DNA from: Mesostigma viride
Taxonomy: Eukaryota; Streptophyta; Mesostigmatophyceae; Mesostigmatales; Mesostigmataceae
NCBI GenBank assembly: GCA_009746045.1
Contig: RPFO01000022.1
Coordinates: forward strand, 4,480,702-4,523,201
Length of the DNA: 42,500 bases
Direction: 5' to 3'
How positions within the stretch are numbered: the first letter of the stretch is position 1; each line of letters begins with the position of its first letter. The position numbers were made by a program, and so were the translations under genes. Shown here one piece after another: positions 18,010-28,741 of the stretch. The notes under the pieces were generated by a model that had not been told where the DNA came from, ran no database searches, and saw only the letters and a list, made by a program, of their open reading frames with translations.

Positions 18010-19741
18010 GTCCAAAAACCAAATGTCCTCATTTGAGGACATAGTCCTCGTTTGAGACGGGGGGGTCAGAGGCGCGGTTTTGGCGCCAAATTTGGTCCTA
18101 GGGTCCTTGGTGGGTTTTGGCGCGAAACTGGGATAGGTATGAGCGCGCCAGCCCCTGGGGTCGACAGGGTTTCGACCGTACTGGAAAATATGAGGCGACG
18201 AAAAGTACCTACAATAGCAAGAACATCGCCAGGCAATCGAGTGTTTTGTCGAGTGGCGGCTATGGGGTCGTGCCAGTTCCGAGGCTTGCCTGAATGTTAT
18301 AGGATTATTTTGCCCCGACGAAGACAGCATTTTAGATCGTCATCTAGTGATTTCGAAGATGCTATTCTTCACGTGCAGGTGCTTTGATATGTCGAAAATT
18401 TTGTTCATGAACGGATATTTGGCATTGTTGAAGAAAATCTGAGAGAGCTACGTAGATCGCATGATAGGTCAGTTCGCGTCGTTTTACAATTTCTTTTTCC
18501 GCCCAGGCGCTGCGGATATCGCGGTGTATGGTTATGTACGTCTGGGCTTATGGGCGACATGGGGAGAAGAGGACCTGGGCAGTTGCATGCGTCAAAGAGT
18601 CTCTATTTTTTCGTCGTTGATGTCGCAGTCGCGCCTGGCGAAACCCAAGGGCAGAGCGCGAGCCATATTTTTCTTTTGCCGCAAGGCTGGGTGCTTCCCA
18701 CGCGTCACCGTCCTTAATATATATTCTTGGCTGGCCCGCGCAGCTGGCGGCCTGGGCGCACGTCAAGAGCAAGGTCCGAGTGTCATTCTCAACCGCATCG
18801 TTCTAAGTATAGCGTGTTAAGCGTATGTAACCTATAACTCTCGCAGACTGTGATCATTCGGTTGCTTCACAATGCCCAACTTCGTGGTTTTGATTAGTTT
18901 ATGTCCGGGGAATAACGGAAGTTTGCTGGGCAGTACTTTCTTTTCCCGCTGCGTCACTGAAAAGGTAACGGCCTTGCGTTATCAAAACAGCAGCGCTAAA
19001 GTCGCTGTGCTTAATTGCCGATGGTAGTTTGATTCAACACATATACTGCCTTGTTGCTGAGAAGTTTTTCAAGGCTTGCTGGTATGTTGCCCATATGTTT
19101 CTAATGCTTCAACTCATGTTCCAAGTTATCAAGACTGGCTTGGAAACTTGGAGCTTGTCATGTTTACATTGTGCTGTGTTAAACTTGTGCCTTCTTTGCA
19201 TTATAGTGTTTCTATATAACGTAAGGGCTCAGCCATCATGGTTTAGCACCGTGGTGGTGGCAGCCGAGCCTCTACCAACGATCATGGACCTAACCTTGGC
19301 GAGTATTTGCTTCATATTTCACTCGTTGGATGAGCTAGCTTTACACCTGCTGTATGGCCTGCACCATGGTCTCCTGGTTCCAGTTACATTTTGTCCCCCC
19401 ACCTGCCGGCTGCAGGGTCTAGGACTGCGAGGGTGTAACATGACATGTTGTGGGCACCCTGGGTGCATGTTCAGGCCAGCCATGACCTGGCATGCCTTCT
19501 TTTTTGGCATATTGTTGACTTGAGTGCTATTTGTCATCGCGTAGCGACCCCCGCATCATAAATCGTAAACAATTATAACATGAGCATATTTCATGGATGT
19601 TAAGCATTTGCAACTCTTGAACATATCATAAATGAACATGGTTCATACCGTACCATGGATGTGTTGACATGTGTTATTATTACAAATGTTATCATGCTTT
19701 TAAAATGTCCTCATTTGAGGACATTTTCTTGGTGATTAGAC
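18010..19741 (+). mobile_element. Nested insert in segment B
   Basis: This is the same insert as in copies A and C at the same integrase position, flanked by AGTAGT at 18004-18009 and 19742-19747. It is 1,732 bp against 1,758 because of scattered small deletions. Both end palindromes survive. Confidence 0.8.
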
Positions 19742-20530
19742 AGTAGTAGAAGAAGGTTAGGCACTATGTTAATGGCTCGGGTAGTGATTGGAGGATTATT
19801 TATGTTTGGTAGAGTTCTCCTCAACAATTGTCCCAAGCTGCGCATGGATATACGCCTTCTTCTTAATACTGGTGACACCCCATACCCTACTCTCTCTTAG
19901 CTAGTCCTCTACGGGACAAGGATGATGATGGTCCCGAGATACTGTAGAAGTGTACAGTCCTTACTAGAGTAGAATGAAAACTGCTCATGACCACGCGATC
20001 TCAGGGTATCAAAAAGCTCAGGCTAAGTACCTTGCTAGGTTGCGTGCCTCCTTAGATAGACGAGCACCTGAGATAGAAGTAGGAGATTAGTATTAGTAGA
20101 GGCCCCCGTGTTGGCGTTTTGCTCATAAGTTTGAAGCAGAACTGAAGGTCAAACTTAGGCCTGCCTTCTTAGGACCCTTCATGTGTTGTCTAGGGGTAGG
20201 AAATTTCTTGTATAAAGTCGATATCCCTACCTTTGGCAAACGCATTCAAAACACCTTCATAAGGAGCCAGCTTAAACTGTACCACCCTAGTACGTTCGCT
20301 GCAGGGAGTTAGCGCTTGCCCTTTAGAGCATTAATCCTGACACTGGGAAGTAGAGACGAGTAGAAAGCATCGTGGCCCATCGAGATATCAAAAGGGCGCC
20401 GTTACCCTGCGTCATGTATAAAGTGAAGTGGATGTATGCTCGTAGTAAGTAGATAAGGTTTGGTATACGGAGAGTGAGCTAGATGGGTGTAGTCGCCTGC
20501 TGCAGAATATAAAACCCTGCACAAGTCTAG
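19742..20530 (+). pseudogene. pol: Integrase C-terminal/chromodomain fragment in segment B
   Basis: It matches 9090-9896 of copy A, with many 1-bp indels and a small duplication (GATGATGATG near 19921). No frame spans it. Confidence 0.7.
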
Positions 20531-20604
20531 TCGTATGCCTTCTTCTCTCTTATGTTTATGTCTGCTGTCGACGGGTGGTTGGTTGTCCCTCCCTCCGCAG
20601 CGTC

Positions 20605-21922
20605 ATGACAGAGCCTACCCCTCCGGCCTGAGAGCCGCTGCCGTCCCTCGCCACCGACACCTGAGCTGTATTTCGAGGCCTTCCGGGCGTGTGGGTGTCG
20701 CGATCATGTTACCAGGGTGGCGTTGTGCAGCCGGCCCCAGGCCCAACATTGCGAGCTTAGTCAGGGCGGCCCTCTTCGGGTCACGTGGTATGTCCTTCCC
20801 CTAATGAGCGCACCAGCTTGTCCTGCACGGGTTCGACGATGCCGGACACTGTTGTTGGGGGTGTGGTTCAGCTGTCCCGCCTTGGGGCAGATAGATGCTG
20901 TTCTCGTGGGTGTTGCGTGTGTTCTCCTACCTCTCCACTCCTGTGGGCCGTACCTGCCTACGGGAGGTGTTCCCTTGGCTTCCAGCTGAGGTGATGCTGT
21001 GGTAGACGAGAACCCCTGCGACCTTTTACGGCCGTAGAGTTCATGGAGTTACTGATCAGTCGGCGGACTAGCGGTTAGTGGGTCCTGCCCCTTCGGGCGC
21101 CCCAGCCGAGGTACATTATACTCCAGATTATTCTGCCTCGACGCTGCGTCCGTCTCCTCGCGTCTGTTCCTCCTCTCCGTCCCGTAGTCCCTCGGTCGAC
21201 CCGGGGTGTTGCAGTAGAGCCTACCCTTCGGTTTGCCTGATCCGCTTTCGGCGACCGGTCTCGGCTATGCAGGCTCAGATCCAGTCATGACACCGGCGTT
21301 CGGGGCCTTCCTGGCGGCCCAAGCGCAGACTCCGGCCACGCCAGGTGGGGTGTCTGTGGTGTCCGCGCCCTACCCTTTCGGTTTCTTCTGCACCTGTGGT
21401 TTCGCCGGCGCCCCCTACCCCTTCGGTTGTGCGGTTCGACACCTCCGGTTGCCTCTGTGCCTGCGGCCGACGTTTCCCGCGCCTCGGCGCGAGCCTTTCA
21501 GCCCTTCGGCTGTGCCCGTCGTGCCCCTCTGGGCCGTCCGCTGCGCCCTCACAGCCAGTTCGTGGCTTCTTTCAGGACACGGCGAATCACCCAGTCTTTG
21601 GGAGATGGTGGTCCCCGCAGAGGATCCGGTGCCGACGGATTTGATGGTAAACCATCCTCATGCCGGTCTTCCTGTCCTACGGCCCTATCTTTCAATATTG
21701 TGGCCTAGGGTGCACGGCAACGGAGACGGCGCGCCTGCGTCAGATGGCGGGTTCCGTCACGGCCTCTCTGGCTTCGGCGCTCCGGCGCTACCTCCTGTTT
21801 TTTACCAGTGCCCCCTGCGTCATGTGTGGCTCCTGCCCCTGCGTCGCCCTGCTCTGGTCCCTCCTCTTCGGCCTCGCTGGTCTTTTGGGCCGCGGTGTTC
21901 GGTCCACCGTCAGGATCTCGCT
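20605..21922 (+). pseudogene. Truncated 3' ORF fragment in segment B
   Basis: It begins at the same ATG as the copy A 3' ORF and runs to about its residue 445, where it joins the repeated 5' flank at 21922/21923 with no LTR. It is frameshifted throughout. Confidence 0.7.
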
Positions 21923-22005
21923 GATGGAGCTTCTGTGCGGTGCCGACATCCCCGGATCTGTCCTAAGCACCGCATGGAAACAGTATTTCAAGCCACGAAG
22001 AGAAG
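21923..22005. repeat. Second copy of the 5' flank, with target duplication
   Basis: It is identical to 553-635, ending in AGAAG at 22001-22005. The join to segment B at 21922 shows no element terminus or target duplication of its own. Confidence 0.9.
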
Positions 22006-22576
22006 TGTTACGTCGCGTAACAATTCGTTGTAGTTACGGACGTAAATTAGGTCTTTTGCCTCGGTTGTCCCTAGGTTTACGTTTAGGCTCCTACCGGGAC
22101 ATTATTGTCCTCGTAACAGTACTGTGGTACATTGGGTGCCGTTGGGCGCCGCGCCGCGTACTTTACTAGTGGTCCTGATCCTGTGGTAGAATGTAGTGGA
22201 CCAGCGTGCATCAGTAGATGTAGTGGACCAGCGTGCATCTGTAGGCGAGGGCCATGTCGGCCCGAGCGTGTTGGACCGTTGGTGACCATTTATGCGCGTT
22301 CTACCCTTGTGTGTGCACTCGGCGTGTGTTAAATGAATTACACATTTAGGCTTGGGTCACGGCAGTGTAGTTGTGTTTCCTTCCTCTATTCCTGGAGTAA
22401 ACGGGTTTTGATAAATGGTTGTATGGCGTATTATAGTAACACTTACGTTAATGCATTGAGATCAGCTCCGTCACGTTCGTCTTTCGCCAGAGGGTTAAGT
22501 AGAGGAGGCCTGACCAGTTTAGGTAGTATCAGGCCCATTAGAGGTAGAGGTGGAGGTAGATATCCGCGGCGTAACA
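22006..22576 (+). repeat. 5' LTR of copy C
   Basis: 571 bp. Relative to the copy A 5' LTR it has about four substitutions (for example GTGCCG, TGATCC, GTGGACCAG) and one lost A in GAATTACAC. It shares GTTCTACCCTT and CACATTTAGG with that LTR and not with either 3' LTR. The candidate primer site follows at 22578-22592. Confidence 0.95.
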
Positions 22577-23107
22577 ATGGTTCCGGAGGAACTTCAGTAG
22601 GTAGTGAACGAGACGACTATCCCTTGCCACATACACCTTTTCAAGACCCCTTCCGCGTCCAGGAACAAGAAGTCGACACTTCCTTGATAGGTAATGGGCG
22701 GGTCGCCTTCAAGCTAGGAGCGTCGTGCTGCCCGTTTCGGGACACGCTTTACCTAGAAGCTAGACCTGCTCACAGCGGATAAATCCTTTCGTAGTTAGCC
22801 TGTCCTTCGCCTTGTTTTCCTGCTTACGGTTGTTTCCTGCTTAGATAGGGGAGTATTACTGTTCGGAGACGATTAGCGTCGCAGTACCTACACCTTTTTC
22901 CTTGTGCTGCTGCTTTTATTAGACGGCCGCACCCGCAGAGTTACGGGGCGCTGTGTTAGGACGAGCGCTGGATATCCGGCCGCTGACTTAGGACGAGAGC
23001 TGGAAACTCCGCCCTCCTTCTTCTTTCGGTGATCCAGATCGTCAAGCTAAGTCGCCTACCCCTACCTCGTCTAGCTTGACATCACAAGACACGCCAGGTG
23101 AGTTATC

Positions 23108-23530
23108 ATGAGTCAACGTCGTGTTTTTACTGCGCCTTCCCATTCATCTAGTGATAATAGTTTAGCTAAGTATTACGTAGTTATTACCCCTCAATGGTCA
23201 GCCATTTTCCTCTCTTGGTCAGATGCTAGGAAGATAGTGCAAAACCGTACATATAATGTAATTAGGTATAAGAAATTTGTTACCTTCGAGGAAGCTCAAC
23301 AATTCCTTATAGACCATAGCGTATCAGATCTAGGCCTACACGTACGTTCTACTCCTCATGGTCGCCCTCCTGTAGAAGCTCTAGATTTTGCTACCCCTCC
23401 TTCGTCTCCCCCTAAGAGGGCTGCATCCTCATCTAGCTTAGATACTCCTCTCACCTTGGAATTCGGTTCCCTATCCATTACTGTTGTTAAAAAGGATGAT
23501 TTAAATTGTTCCTTTCTTTTAAGCCATTAA
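23108..23530 (+). CDS. Hybrid-binding domain protein, copy C
   Basis: This 140-residue frame is identical to the copy A protein through residue 129, including the hybrid-binding domain at 21-68. A 1-bp difference at the stop lets it read ten further residues to TAA. Either ending may be correct. See the copy A entry for the role. Confidence 0.75.
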   Translation: MSQRRVFTAPSHSSSDNSLAKYYVVITPQWSAIFLSWSDARKIVQNRTYNVIRYKKFVTFEEAQQFLIDHSVSDLGLHVRSTPHGRPPVEALDFATPPSSPPKRAASSSSLDTPLTLEFGSLSITVVKKDDLNCSFLLSH

Positions 23531-23675
23531 AATCTTTTCCTTTTCTTTCCTTGCCTTATATTAGGCCTTGTCCTTTATCCTTGTTGCTTTCAGTTAGATT
23601 TTTGATCATTTACTTAAACAAAAATGGATCCAGTGGGTGGTAACCTGTCGCCTATACCTACCAATACTCCTACTA

Positions 23676-23708
<33 letters not shown>

Positions 23709-23859
23709 TAACAAACAATCGGGTAACCGACGGGACTCACTTGAAACGGTACACCATCTCACTCCTCAAGGTAATCTTCGTGCCTCACCTCCTTCTCCTC
23801 TTGCTGATGGTCGCCGTCGTCCCTCACTTACCCCTCCTACCTATGAACAACGTCAACGT

Positions 23860-25204
23860 ATGCAAGTCAGATTTAGTGATGACCCTTCCCTTACCCTGAA
23901 CCAGGCCCCTGCCCCTCCTGCAACCTTGGCTCAACCCTCCAGCAGGTCCTCACTAACTAACAATGTTTTAGGCCTCCTTCCCACCCTGTGCCTTCCATGC
24001 CTGCTCTTAACACGGGTCGTGCCTCTGCCCCTGTCGGTCCTTCTGGGCGCCCTAGTGCAGTTCCCTTTTACCCACCTGCTTCCTGGTCCTACCCTGAGAC
24101 GGCCTATGAGGCAGCCCAGGTCCCTACCCGTGTGGCTGATTTAGAAGTTAATAGTGATTTCAGCACCATGCCCTTAGATGACAGAAATTATGATCATTTT
24201 GCCTATTCCTCTCTTCGTGAGCAATATACTGTCCCCTTCTCTTATGGGCACCAGCCTGAAACGGTGGCCCCTTCTAGACCCCTACCCAAGACTTTTCCTC
24301 TTCCTTCCTTCTATCCCGCTTATGTAGCAGTGGAAGATAGTGGCCCTATGGGAAAAACTGACTCTTCTAATCCCCCTAAGCCCCCTGCTCTTCCCCTCTT
24401 TGCTAACCTTCCCAAGCTGGATGTCAAGTCTACCCCTCAACAGTTTTTCACCTTTATTATGTTGCTTACCCAGAACACAGAGTCGTGGCAGAATCATAAT
24501 AGATGGCGTCTTTCTGATGCTGTATTAGTTCCTCACTATCTCACAACCTGTATTACTCCTGAGCTTGCTAACCTCATTCAGTGTGAGTCTTTGGCCTCTC
24601 ATGCCTACCCTAACTCTGTAGCAGAATTGTTTAAGCGTTTAGAGAACCATTTAGTCCCTCCTGATTCAGATTGGCAGGATAGATTAGCCTTTGGTACCTT
24701 GCAGCAGGGTACTAAATCATTTAAGGAGTATATGAAAGAGTTTGATGCTCAGATGGTACGAATTAGGGATTTGTCGGGTGCAGAAGTACGTGCTCGCTTC
24801 CTCCAAGGCCTCAGTAGACCCTTATTACGTGAAGTCAAGCGCCAGTTCTCTGCCTACCGTTTTACTGATCTGCCCCTCAAGCATGTGCGCCAGCATCTCT
24901 TGCGTGTAGCAGATTTCTTCACCACCCTTCTCTTCCTACCCGTTCCCGTATTAATAATATTATCCTTACCCCTGAGGAGGAGAACTCCTATGTAGAAGAA
25001 TTAGATATCTGTGTTACTGACCTTTCAGCCCTTGATGTCTCTCATATCACATGCTATCATTGTAAGGAAGTAGGTCATCTTAAACGTGAGTGCCCCAAGT
25101 TCCTTTCGGGTGCTCCCCCTCATCCCGACGCTCGCCCTCCTCGTACCCCTCAGCGTGCTCCTATTCGTCCTACTTCAGGACGCATTCCCTTCAGCTACCC
25201 CTAG
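23860..25204 (+). pseudogene. gag: gag, copy C, frameshifted
   Basis: It corresponds to copy A gag (2496-3842). One T is lost near 23966 (GTTTTAGG against GTTTTTAGG) and one C near 24924-24928 (CACCCTTC against CACCCCTTC), splitting it into frames 23860-24144, 23988-24995 and a zinc-knuckle piece near 25051-25092. Both losses are in homopolymers, so consensus error is as likely as mutation. Confidence 0.8.
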
Positions 25205-25477
25205 TAGGCTGAATGCTGTGCAGACAGGATCCCCAGGGTTCCCCTATGATAATCAGGCTCCCGCACCCTCTTCGCTCCCTCGTGACCCTCCAGCAGTGGC
25301 TTTTTCGCCAGGGTCTTCTTCGGGGTTAGTTCCTATGGATTTGGGGGGGGAGGGGGAACAGTAGGCCTGTCAGCCGGGGGTAACCTGGACAGGTCCTTAG
25401 ATAGTACCCCAGATAAAAATTTTTGCCTGCCTGTTTTTATAACCTCTGTAGGAGCTGAATCTTCCCTACCACTACGT

Positions 25478-28400
25478 GTGCGTCCTCTTATGTTCTTGAA
25501 TGGTGGTTTAACCGTCCCTCACACTGTTGTAGACCCCTTCTTGCATGCTGATGAACTCTTGAATGTCTCTGTGTTGGTAGATAGCGGTGCGGCTAGCTCC
25601 TTTGTGAGCGAGGCCCTAGTTAGGCGTTTAGGACTAGTCCCTACCCCTCACACCAAACCCGTTACTGTTCATTATGCTGATGGTCGCACCAGTCATTCCC
25701 CGGGTACGGTGTCCCTTCCCATGGTTATACAAGGACGTACTGTCAACCTGACGGCCACTATAGGCCCTATCACTACCGCTGATGTATTACTAGGATTAGA
25801 TTGGCACCAGGATAATAAGATTACTATTAATTATGATACCATGGTCATTTGGTTTCCAGATAGCTCTTACTGGGTACCTGAACGTCATTATAGATTGGAA
25901 AATTTATCCTTGGTAGATATTACTCCTCCTACACCTGTTGATCCTCCTGTAAGACCTATACCTGAAGTATTAATGTCAAATGACGAATTACGTTCTGAAT
26001 TAAAGCAAAATGGATACCTATTATGTATGTTCCTTCAGTTAGAAGTACAAGAGATACCTATCACTAATAATAGTGTGGATATAGATGTAAATACAGTGGA
26101 TACAATAGGAGTAGGATTTACTGAAAATGAAATAGTAAGATACATGGCTGTGATAGATTCCTCAAAAGTATTTGAAGAAAAGACTCCTTCTTATCCTCCT
26201 CCTCGTTCTGTTTTACACCGTGTAGTTATCAAGGACGGTGCAGTTCCTACGCACTCTCCGATGTATAGAATGGGCCCTACCGAGTTAAAGGAACTAAAAC
26301 AGATTTTAGTGTCATTATTAGAAGCAGGATTGATAGAGCCTAGTAACTCCCCCTACTCAGCTGGTGTCCTGTTAGTTCCTAAGCCAAATGGCAAGTTTCG
26401 CCTAGTTACTGATTATAGGAAGTTGAATGATATTACTGTGAAATCTAAATACCCTCTACCTCGTATTGATGATATATTTAATAAGGTTAAAGGTTCCACT
26501 TGTTTCACAGTACTGGATTGTGCGGATGGTTTTTGGCAGTTGCGGATAGCTCCTGAGGATTGCCATAAAACCGCCTTTGCTACCCCTTTTGGTCATTACC
26601 AGTTTAGAGTAGCGGCTATGGGACTCTGTAACTCGCCTGCCTCTTTTCAAATGTTAATGAATGAAGTGCTTAGACCTGTTATGGGAAATTCTCATCTTCC
26701 TCAGGTGTCCTCTGATCTAAAGGATCCCTCCTTCTCCTCTGTTTCTTTATCTGAGCATGACCGTTCTTGTGCTCAAGCTTACTTAGATGATATTCTTATT
26801 TACTCTCCTGATTTTGAAACGCACCTACGTGATTTAAAGAAAGTATTAGAAATAATGGCTGAAAATTCTTTGTGGGCGCGCCGTGCTAAAGTGCGTTCGG
26901 GTAGGAGTGTCCCATTTTTAGGGCACGTTCTGTCAGATGCCGGGGTCGCTACCGACCCGGATAAAACTAAGTCAATTCAGGAATGGCCTACTCCTACCGA
27001 CGTTAAAGGTGTACGTAGTTTCCTAGGAATTGCTTCTTACTATAGGCGTTTTATCCCGCGTTTCGCAACTATAGCAGCCCCTATTAATCATTTATTAAAG
27101 AAGGATATCCCCTTTGTTTGGAGTAGTGAGTGTCAGTCGGCTTTTCAGTGCCTAAAATCCCTACTCCTTTCCCCTCCTGTACTCATCCTACCGGATACTA
27201 CTAAACCCTTTGTTGTGGCTACAGATGCTAGTAAAGTAGCTATAGGTGGTGTCCTTCTCCAGGATCAGGGTCAGGGCTTACAGCCAATTGAGTATATCTC
27301 TAGGACAATGCTCCCTGCGGAGCGTAACTATCCCGTCCACCAGCAGGAACTCTTAGCTGTGGTGTATTGTTGCCACGCGTGGCAGCACTTCCTTAAAGGT
27401 GCTCAATTTGATGTCTGCCTGAATGAACCCTGTGAGCTAGATCCTTATAGGTTAGTTATCCAAACGGATCATCGTCCCCTTACCCATCTTCTCTCCCAAC
27501 CCAACCTTACCCCTCGGCAAGCGCGCTGGATGGAATTTTTAGCACAGTTTTCCCCTTTTAAACTTCAGTATGTCAAGGGTGTAGATAACATAGTACCAGA
27601 TGCACTCTCTCGTCGTGCAGACTATTCCTTCTTCGAGGACCTTGATGTTCTCAATACTACTCTAGTTCCTACTACTATGGGTGTAACCCCTTATGGTGAA
27701 CTACCTGATGATGATTCCTATGCCTACCTCTTTCATACAGCTGTTCGCATGCCTGATCTCCTTTCTCACGTAGGACTCTCTCTCCCGTGTGAGGCCCTTC
27801 CTGTGGCCTCGGTGGGGGGGGAGGGGAAAAATAAAATTTCTATACCGCTTAGCCATATAGCGACTAGGTCAGGAAAGTCTTATGAAAACGTAGTCCCCCT
27901 AGGACCTCCCCTTCTCTTCGGCAAGGCGGTAGGAGATCTCTTTAAACCTGTTCTGGATACTTCTGTAGCGATGCCTACCTCTGATCTTGAACGCCTTATT
28001 AGTAGATTTACGGCCACTGAGCCGGAAGCATTAGCTGCCATTGCTGCACATCCCCAACAATTAGGCAAGCACCCTTGTAAATTTGTAGGTGGGTTTTTAT
28101 ATGTGCAGATAGCAGATTCTCCCCCTCAATGGCGCCTGTATGTCCCTCCTATCTGTCGCTCCTCCTTGCTCTTTGAGTTGCATGACTTAGCTGCTCATCA
28201 GGGTGGTAAACGGGTACGGGACCTAGTAGCCCGCTCTTATTACTGGCCTTCCCTTTATAAGGATGTGGATGAGTATGTTAGAACTTGTCAATCTTGCCAG
28301 GAAATGAAACCCAATAATGTAGGACAGATAGCAGAACCTAGGACCTTGCCTGACCCTATCATGCCTTGGGATTCTATCATGATGGATTTTGTAGGACCTT

Positions 28401-28741
28401 TTAGAAAGAATGATAGGGGCAATGCCCAAATCCTTGTGTTCATAGATCGTTTTACTCGTATGTGCCATCTTGTGCCGTGTCCTTTAGAACTCACCGCACG
28501 TGATTGCGCACGCCTATACCTCAATAATGTATATAGATATCATGGATTGAGTAGGCAGTTTATTAGTGATAAGGATAAATTATTTACCTCAGATTTTTGG
28601 CAGCAGTTTTTCGCTGCCATCGGTACCAAGGTTACCTACGGTACTGCCTACCACTCCTCCTCCTCTCATTTAGTAGAGCGTCTTAATAGAGTAGTGTCCA
28701 AAAACCAAATGTCCTCATTTGAGGACATAGTCCTCGTTTGA
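25478..28741 (+). CDS. pol: Pol: protease, RT, RNase H, integrase core (open to the nested insert)
   Basis: A 1,087-residue frame starting at a GTG; the frame is also open upstream, so the true product probably continues from Gag. Domains in order: aspartic protease with D35-S36-G37; RT with YLDD at 435-438; RNase H with first catalytic Asp at 583 (ATDAS); integrase zinc ligands H902, H907, C937, C940; integrase catalytic D970, D1031 and E1067, the last two spaced as D,D35E. About 24 extra residues (after NEVLRPVMGN, up to the AYLDD box) lengthen RT between its SPASFQ and YLDD motifs. The last roughly 15 codons are encoded by the nested insert (28696 on). Copy A has two 1-bp breaks in this stretch. 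Confidence 0.92.
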   Translation: MRPLMFLNGGLTVPHTVVDPFLHADELLNVSVLVDSGAASSFVSEALVRRLGLVPTPHTKPVTVHYADGRTSHSPGTVSLPMVIQGRTVNLTATIGPITTADVLLGLDWHQDNKITINYDTMVIWFPDSSYWVPERHYRLENLSLVDITPPTPVDPPVRPIPEVLMSNDELRSELKQNGYLLCMFLQLEVQEIPITNNSVDIDVNTVDTIGVGFTENEIVRYMAVIDSSKVFEEKTPSYPPPRSVLHRVVIKDGAVPTHSPMYRMGPTELKELKQILVSLLEAGLIEPSNSPYSAGVLLVPKPNGKFRLVTDYRKLNDITVKSKYPLPRIDDIFNKVKGSTCFTVLDCADGFWQLRIAPEDCHKTAFATPFGHYQFRVAAMGLCNSPASFQMLMNEVLRPVMGNSHLPQVSSDLKDPSFSSVSLSEHDRSCAQAYLDDILIYSPDFETHLRDLKKVLEIMAENSLWARRAKVRSGRSVPFLGHVLSDAGVATDPDKTKSIQEWPTPTDVKGVRSFLGIASYYRRFIPRFATIAAPINHLLKKDIPFVWSSECQSAFQCLKSLLLSPPVLILPDTTKPFVVATDASKVAIGGVLLQDQGQGLQPIEYISRTMLPAERNYPVHQQELLAVVYCCHAWQHFLKGAQFDVCLNEPCELDPYRLVIQTDHRPLTHLLSQPNLTPRQARWMEFLAQFSPFKLQYVKGVDNIVPDALSRRADYSFFEDLDVLNTTLVPTTMGVTPYGELPDDDSYAYLFHTAVRMPDLLSHVGLSLPCEALPVASVGGEGKNKISIPLSHIATRSGKSYENVVPLGPPLLFGKAVGDLFKPVLDTSVAMPTSDLERLISRFTATEPEALAAIAAHPQQLGKHPCKFVGGFLYVQIADSPPQWRLYVPPICRSSLLFELHDLAAHQGGKRVRDLVARSYYWPSLYKDVDEYVRTCQSCQEMKPNNVGQIAEPRTLPDPIMPWDSIMMDFVGPFRKNDRGNAQILVFIDRFTRMCHLVPCPLELTARDCARLYLNNVYRYHGLSRQFISDKDKLFTSDFWQQFFAAIGTKVTYGTAYHSSSSHLVERLNRVVSKNQMSSFEDIVLV

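Larger units (their letters stand above)
13806..21922 (+). mobile_element. Segment B: indel-riddled, LTR-less copy of element interior
   Basis: It corresponds to copy A from about 3053 (capsid part of gag) to about 11315 (middle of the 3' ORF), including the nested insert. Both ends are abrupt and neither LTR is present. Differences are mostly single-base losses and gains every few tens of bases, with a net loss of about 140 bp, in coding and non-coding parts alike. Such a pattern is typical of uncorrected long-read sequence, not of natural decay. At several 3' ORF sites B has copy A bases. In gag at least one site matches C. Confidence 0.8.

Noticed and set aside
13806-21922. An ancient, naturally decayed third element
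   Set aside because: Indels dominate over substitutions, the ends are abrupt, and the nested insert is equally affected. Read error fits better.
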